This document shows, piece by piece, positions 61,567 to 64,000 of a stretch of 64,000 nucleotides of DNA (position 1 is the stretch's first letter; every line of letters begins with the position of its first letter). The notes below the pieces were generated by a model that saw only the letters and a program-made list of their open reading frames with translations, had not been told where the DNA came from and made no database searches. Position numbers and translations under genes: made by a program. Source of the stretch: Rothia koreensis (lineage in GTDB: Bacteria; Actinomycetota; Actinomycetes; Actinomycetales; Micrococcaceae); NCBI RefSeq assembly GCF_004136575.1, contig NZ_NOIQ01000002.1, positions 150,256 through 214,255 of the forward strand, read 5' to 3'.

Positions 61567-62112
61567 TCAGTGAGCCGTGAGCCCGGACGATGTGGGGGCC
61601 GCGTGTGCGGCGTGGGGATCCGGTGAACCCGTGCCCTCCTCGGAGGAGCGGCACGACTGGCAGATTCCCCGGTAGACGACGTCCGCGGCAATGATCGACA
61701 TGCCGTGGGTCTCCGAAGGGGTGAGACAGGGTGCTTCACCGATGGCACAATCGACGTCTTCGATACGACCGCAGACGACGCACAAGGCGTGGTGATGATT
61801 GTCCGATGCGCGCGTCTCGTAGAGGGCGGGTGTGTTCGGCGGCTGGAACTTGCGGAGCAACTCGATGTCGGTCAGGTCCGCAAGGACCACGTAGACGGAC
61901 TGGACTGTTATATTCGGCAGTTCGTCCCGTACGTAGGTGACGATATTTTCGGCCGGCGAATGCTGGTGCCGATGCACGGCAGTCAGGACCGCGATACGCT
62001 GCTTGGTCACCCTCCGTCCGCGAGAGCGCAGTTCATCGGACCATTGGGCACGCAGATCATCGAGGGACGGTCCCTCGAGGGCGTGGCCGGGGTGCTGATG
62101 AACTGATGTCAT
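61567..62112 (-). CDS. Fur-family regulator (FurA/CatR/PerR-like)
   Basis: A protein of about 181 residues with a winged helix ([17 protein letters not shown], then [14 protein letters not shown]) and a dimerisation domain. Metal-site residues are the His cluster [10 protein letters not shown] and two CxxC pairs ([18 protein letters not shown]), giving a structural Zn site. Location upstream of katA matches FurA-katG or CatR-catA peroxide-sensing pairs. ATG 62112 is chosen because TACAGT lies 7 nt upstream; GTG 62121 is an alternative. The gene is probably autoregulated through the palindrome at 62129-62151. Confidence 0.85.
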   Translation of the reverse strand: MTSVHQHPGHALEGPSLDDLRAQWSDELRSRGRRVTKQRIAVLTAVHRHQHSPAENIVTYVRDELPNITVQSVYVVLADLTDIELLRKFQPPNTPALYETRASDNHHHALCVVCGRIEDVDCAIGEAPCLTPSETHGMSIIAADVVYRGICQSCRSSEEGTGSPDPHAAHAAPTSSGLTAH

Positions 62113-62119
62113 GCACACC

Positions 62120-62151
62120 ACTGTACCGTTATTCTGAGTCGCTCACAATAA
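62120..62151 (-). promoter_or_regulatory. fur-katA promoter with operator palindrome
   Basis: The -10-like TACAGT occupies 62120-62125 on the minus strand. Immediately upstream, TTATTCTGAG and CTCACAATAA (62129-62138 and 62142-62151) form a 10-3-10 inverted repeat with one mismatched pair. Such a site just beyond the -10 element fits repression by the Fur-family product of the first gene. Confidence 0.7.
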
Positions 62152-62353
62152 GACGAACCTGTGGAAACTCCCAGGGCTACGTCAGGACTGGTCAAGCGGC
62201 GGTTGTCAGAATAGTACGGCCGGCGCTCCGGGGCGCGGTCGTTTCGGGGCGAGAAGTGCTTTACAGTTGAACCATCTCGAGTCCCGAGCGGCGATCGTTG
62301 CCCGGGACTCAGCGCGCCAGAACCCACGGCCACGCAAGGAGATGCGCGGAACA
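62152..62353. other. Upstream region of htpX
   Basis: About 200 bp with a TTGTCA near 62203 and an AT-richer stretch around 62205-62215, a possible promoter for htpX. No further feature was recognised. Confidence 0.35.
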
Positions 62354-63250
62354 ATGCACAATCATTTCAACGGACTGAAGACGGTCCTGCTCATGGGCGG
62401 GATGTTCGGCATCCTGCTCGCGGTCGGCGCCGTTCTCTCTGCAGGCAGCGGCCGCAGCATCTTCATCTGGGTCTTCGCGATCGGCGGGCTTGTCGCAACG
62501 GCCGTCAGCTACTGGAACAGCGACAAGATCGCCATCGCCTCGATGCAGGCGCGGCCGGTGTCCCGTGATGAGGCGCCCGGTATGTACCGGATCGTCGAGG
62601 AGCTCTCGTCCAAGGCCAACCAGCCCATGCCACGTCTCTTCATCGCTCCGACCATGTCGCCCAATGCCTTCGCCACGGGGCGCAATCCTCAGCATGCGGC
62701 CGTCTGCTGCACCGAGGGGATTCTTCAGTTGCTCAACGAGAGGGAACTGCGAGGCGTTCTGGGGCACGAACTGATGCACGTGTACAACCGAGACATCCTC
62801 ACCTCGTCGATCTCTTCCGCGATCGCGGGCGTCATCACCTCGGTCGCGCAGATCATGGTGTTCTTCGGCGGTGCGCTCGGGGGCCGGGAGCGTGGTGGCA
62901 ATCCCATCGCCGCGATCCTGATGGCGCTGCTCGCACCCCTGGCCGCGACCGTGATTCAGTTGGCCGTGAGCCGTACGCGGGAATACGACGCCGACGAGGA
63001 CGGAGCCCGCCTGACCGATGATCCGTTGGCGCTGGCGTCGGCCCTTCGCAAGCTGCAGCAGGGGACTCAGCAGGCCCCGATGGATCCCGAGAATCAGCGG
63101 ACCGTCAACACGGCCCACATGATGATCGCCAACCCGTTCCGCATGGCCCAGATGCAGAATCTGTTCTCCACGCATCCGCCGATGGACAAGAGGATCGCCC
63201 GCTTGGAGAACATGGCCGGCTACGGCGGCAACTCGCCGCGGTACAACTGA
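62354..63250 (+). CDS. htpX: Zinc metalloprotease HtpX homologue
   Basis: A 298-residue M48 membrane protease for quality control of membrane proteins. Two N-terminal helices (about 8-30 and 36-53), the zinc motif GHELMHVYNRD (His 138, Glu 139, His 142), two further helices (about 147-167 and 182-200) and a Glu ligand in SRTREYDADEDG are visible. The start at ATG 62354 follows AAGGAG (62337-62342). Its place next to menaquinone genes matches M. tuberculosis Rv0563. Confidence 0.92.
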   Translation: MHNHFNGLKTVLLMGGMFGILLAVGAVLSAGSGRSIFIWVFAIGGLVATAVSYWNSDKIAIASMQARPVSRDEAPGMYRIVEELSSKANQPMPRLFIAPTMSPNAFATGRNPQHAAVCCTEGILQLLNERELRGVLGHELMHVYNRDILTSSISSAIAGVITSVAQIMVFFGGALGGRERGGNPIAAILMALLAPLAATVIQLAVSRTREYDADEDGARLTDDPLALASALRKLQQGTQQAPMDPENQRTVNTAHMMIANPFRMAQMQNLFSTHPPMDKRIARLENMAGYGGNSPRYN

Positions 63251-63276
63251 CGCCACAGCCGACCAGGGCGATTGAT

Positions 63277-63334
63277 CGGCCGAATGAACGAGTCCCCGTG
63301 TTCCGCGGAACACGGGGACTCGTTCATTCGGCCG
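63277..63334. terminator. 58-nt perfect palindrome, bidirectional terminator
   Basis: Two 29-nt arms meet at CCG|CGG, between convergent htpX and yajQ. It has no T tract; the length and symmetry indicate a very stable hairpin on both strands. Confidence 0.8.
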
Positions 63335-63371
63335 GGACTTTCGCCGGGTCCGCGGCGCGGATCGGAGGAAG

Positions 63372-63863
63372 TCAGCGGTAGTTCACGAACTGCAGATCGA
63401 CGTCCAGGTCAGATCCCTTGAGCAGGGTGATGACGTCCTGGAGGTCGTCCCTGGACTTCGACGAGACGCGCAATTCGTCGCCCTGGATGGTTGCTTTGAC
63501 GCCTTTCGGGCCCTCGTCACGAATCAGCTTCGTGATCTTCTTGGCCTGGTCCTGAGCAATGCCCTCCTTGATGGAGGACTCGATCCTGTATTCCTTGCCG
63601 GAGGCGTACGGTTCGCCGGCGTCCAAGGACTTGAGGGAGATGCCTCTTTTGACGAGCTTGGACTCGAAGACGTCCAAGGCAGCCTTGGCTCGCTCTTCCG
63701 AGTTGGCCTTGACGAGGATCTTCTCGCCCGAAAAGTCGATCGAGGCTCCCACCCCTCGGAAGTCATAGCGCTGCGAGATCTCCTTGGCGGCCTGGTTGAG
63801 GGCATTGGACACTTCTTGCTTGTCGACCTTGCTGACGACGTCGAACGAGGACTCGCTGGCCAT
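63372..63863 (-). CDS. YajQ family nucleotide-binding protein (DUF520)
   Basis: A 163-residue protein with the full YajQ layout: [14 protein letters not shown] (N-terminus), [13 protein letters not shown], and the C-terminal [16 protein letters not shown]. Some YajQ proteins bind c-di-GMP or tRNA; the role here is unknown. AAGGAG precedes ATG 63863; a longer frame to 63944 is rejected. It corresponds to Rv0566c near the end of the conserved neighbourhood. Confidence 0.9.
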   Translation of the reverse strand: MASESSFDVVSKVDKQEVSNALNQAAKEISQRYDFRGVGASIDFSGEKILVKANSEERAKAALDVFESKLVKRGISLKSLDAGEPYASGKEYRIESSIKEGIAQDQAKKITKLIRDEGPKGVKATIQGDELRVSSKSRDDLQDVITLLKGSDLDVDLQFVNYR

Positions 63864-64000
63864 GGTGGACTCCTTGTCATTGAGGAACGTGAAACCGGTC
63901 CCCAGTTTATGGCACGTCGGCGGCCTCGGTGCCCGTCGTTCCATGGAGTGGGCGAGGTGCAGATGGACCAGAGCGTGTTTCCGCGGCCCCCAAGTTGGGG
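63864..64000. other. Right-edge non-coding sequence
   Basis: 137 bp upstream of yajQ. A short inverted repeat, CCCCAA-GTT-GGGG type, ends the window; no tRNA or gene can be supported. Confidence 0.3.

Noticed and set aside
1..64000. CRISPR array, rRNA operon, insertion sequence or prophage
   Set aside because: No regularly spaced repeats, no transposase or integrase genes, and no rRNA/tRNA signatures were seen on either strand.

Overview
The window reads as chromosome from a high-GC actinomycete, most likely a Micrococcales/Micrococcaceae-type bacterium. The evidence is high-GC coding, frequent GTG/TTG starts, a 32-residue bS22-type ribosomal protein, KtrAB-type potassium transport, system II cytochrome c genes, a complete late menaquinone pathway, and gene neighbourhoods I recognise from Mycobacterium tuberculosis (helicase/TadE next to topA; the Rv0525-Rv0529 and menA-menE-menB-menC-menD-menG-menJ-htpX-yajQ order). 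No rRNA, tRNA, insertion sequence, phage gene or CRISPR array was found.

Layout. 1-3.4 kb: end of a Tad pilus locus (two TadE-like proteins) facing a DEAH-box helicase. 3.4-13.5 kb: a PPOX-fold protein, the tRNA hydroxylase TrhO, a GST-like reductase, a methyltransferase, then topA, an exopolyphosphatase-like gene, a TIM-barrel isomerase and proC. 13.6-17.0 kb: KtrAB and AcuC. 17.0-18.8 kb: an ArsR-like and a GntR-like regulator. 19.0-24.7 kb: bS22, a glutaredoxin, a histidine phosphatase and the cytochrome c maturation set (TlpA lipoprotein, CcdA, ResB, CcsB). 24.7-36.9 kb: menaquinone genes menA, menE and menB on the minus strand and menC on the plus strand, mixed with PutP, transporters, GluQ-RS, an MBL hydrolase and a PAP2 phosphatase. 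44.5-56.8 kb: menD, two tandem TetR-MMPL pairs, then menG, menJ and a polyprenyl diphosphate synthase. 56.9-63.9 kb: an uncharacterised divergent pair, fur-katA, htpX and yajQ.

The most interesting region is 37.2-44.4 kb, wedged between menC and menD. It is a seven-gene minus-strand operon: FecCD permease, ABC ATPase, substrate-binding lipoprotein, DUF4213/DUF364 protein, MFS transporter, PduX-like GHMP kinase, and a divergent cysteine-synthase-fold PLP enzyme. Five of its six junctions are 4-bp start/stop overlaps. A Fur/Zur-type palindrome overlaps the putative -10 element and lies 5 bp from the first start codon. I infer a compact metallophore system: the kinase would activate an amino-acid hydroxyl, the PLP enzyme would replace the phosphate with an amine nucleophile, the MFS protein would export the product, and the ABC system would bring the metal complex back. 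There is no NRPS or NIS synthetase. This is inference from families, gene order and the operator.

A second window-wide pattern is transcript architecture. At least 19 genes that begin transcription units have a TANNNT-like hexamer only 6-7 nt upstream of the start codon, which implies leaderless mRNAs. Most internal genes have a Shine-Dalgarno sequence or an overlapping start. Several convergent gaps hold long, perfect inverted repeats that look like bidirectional terminators.
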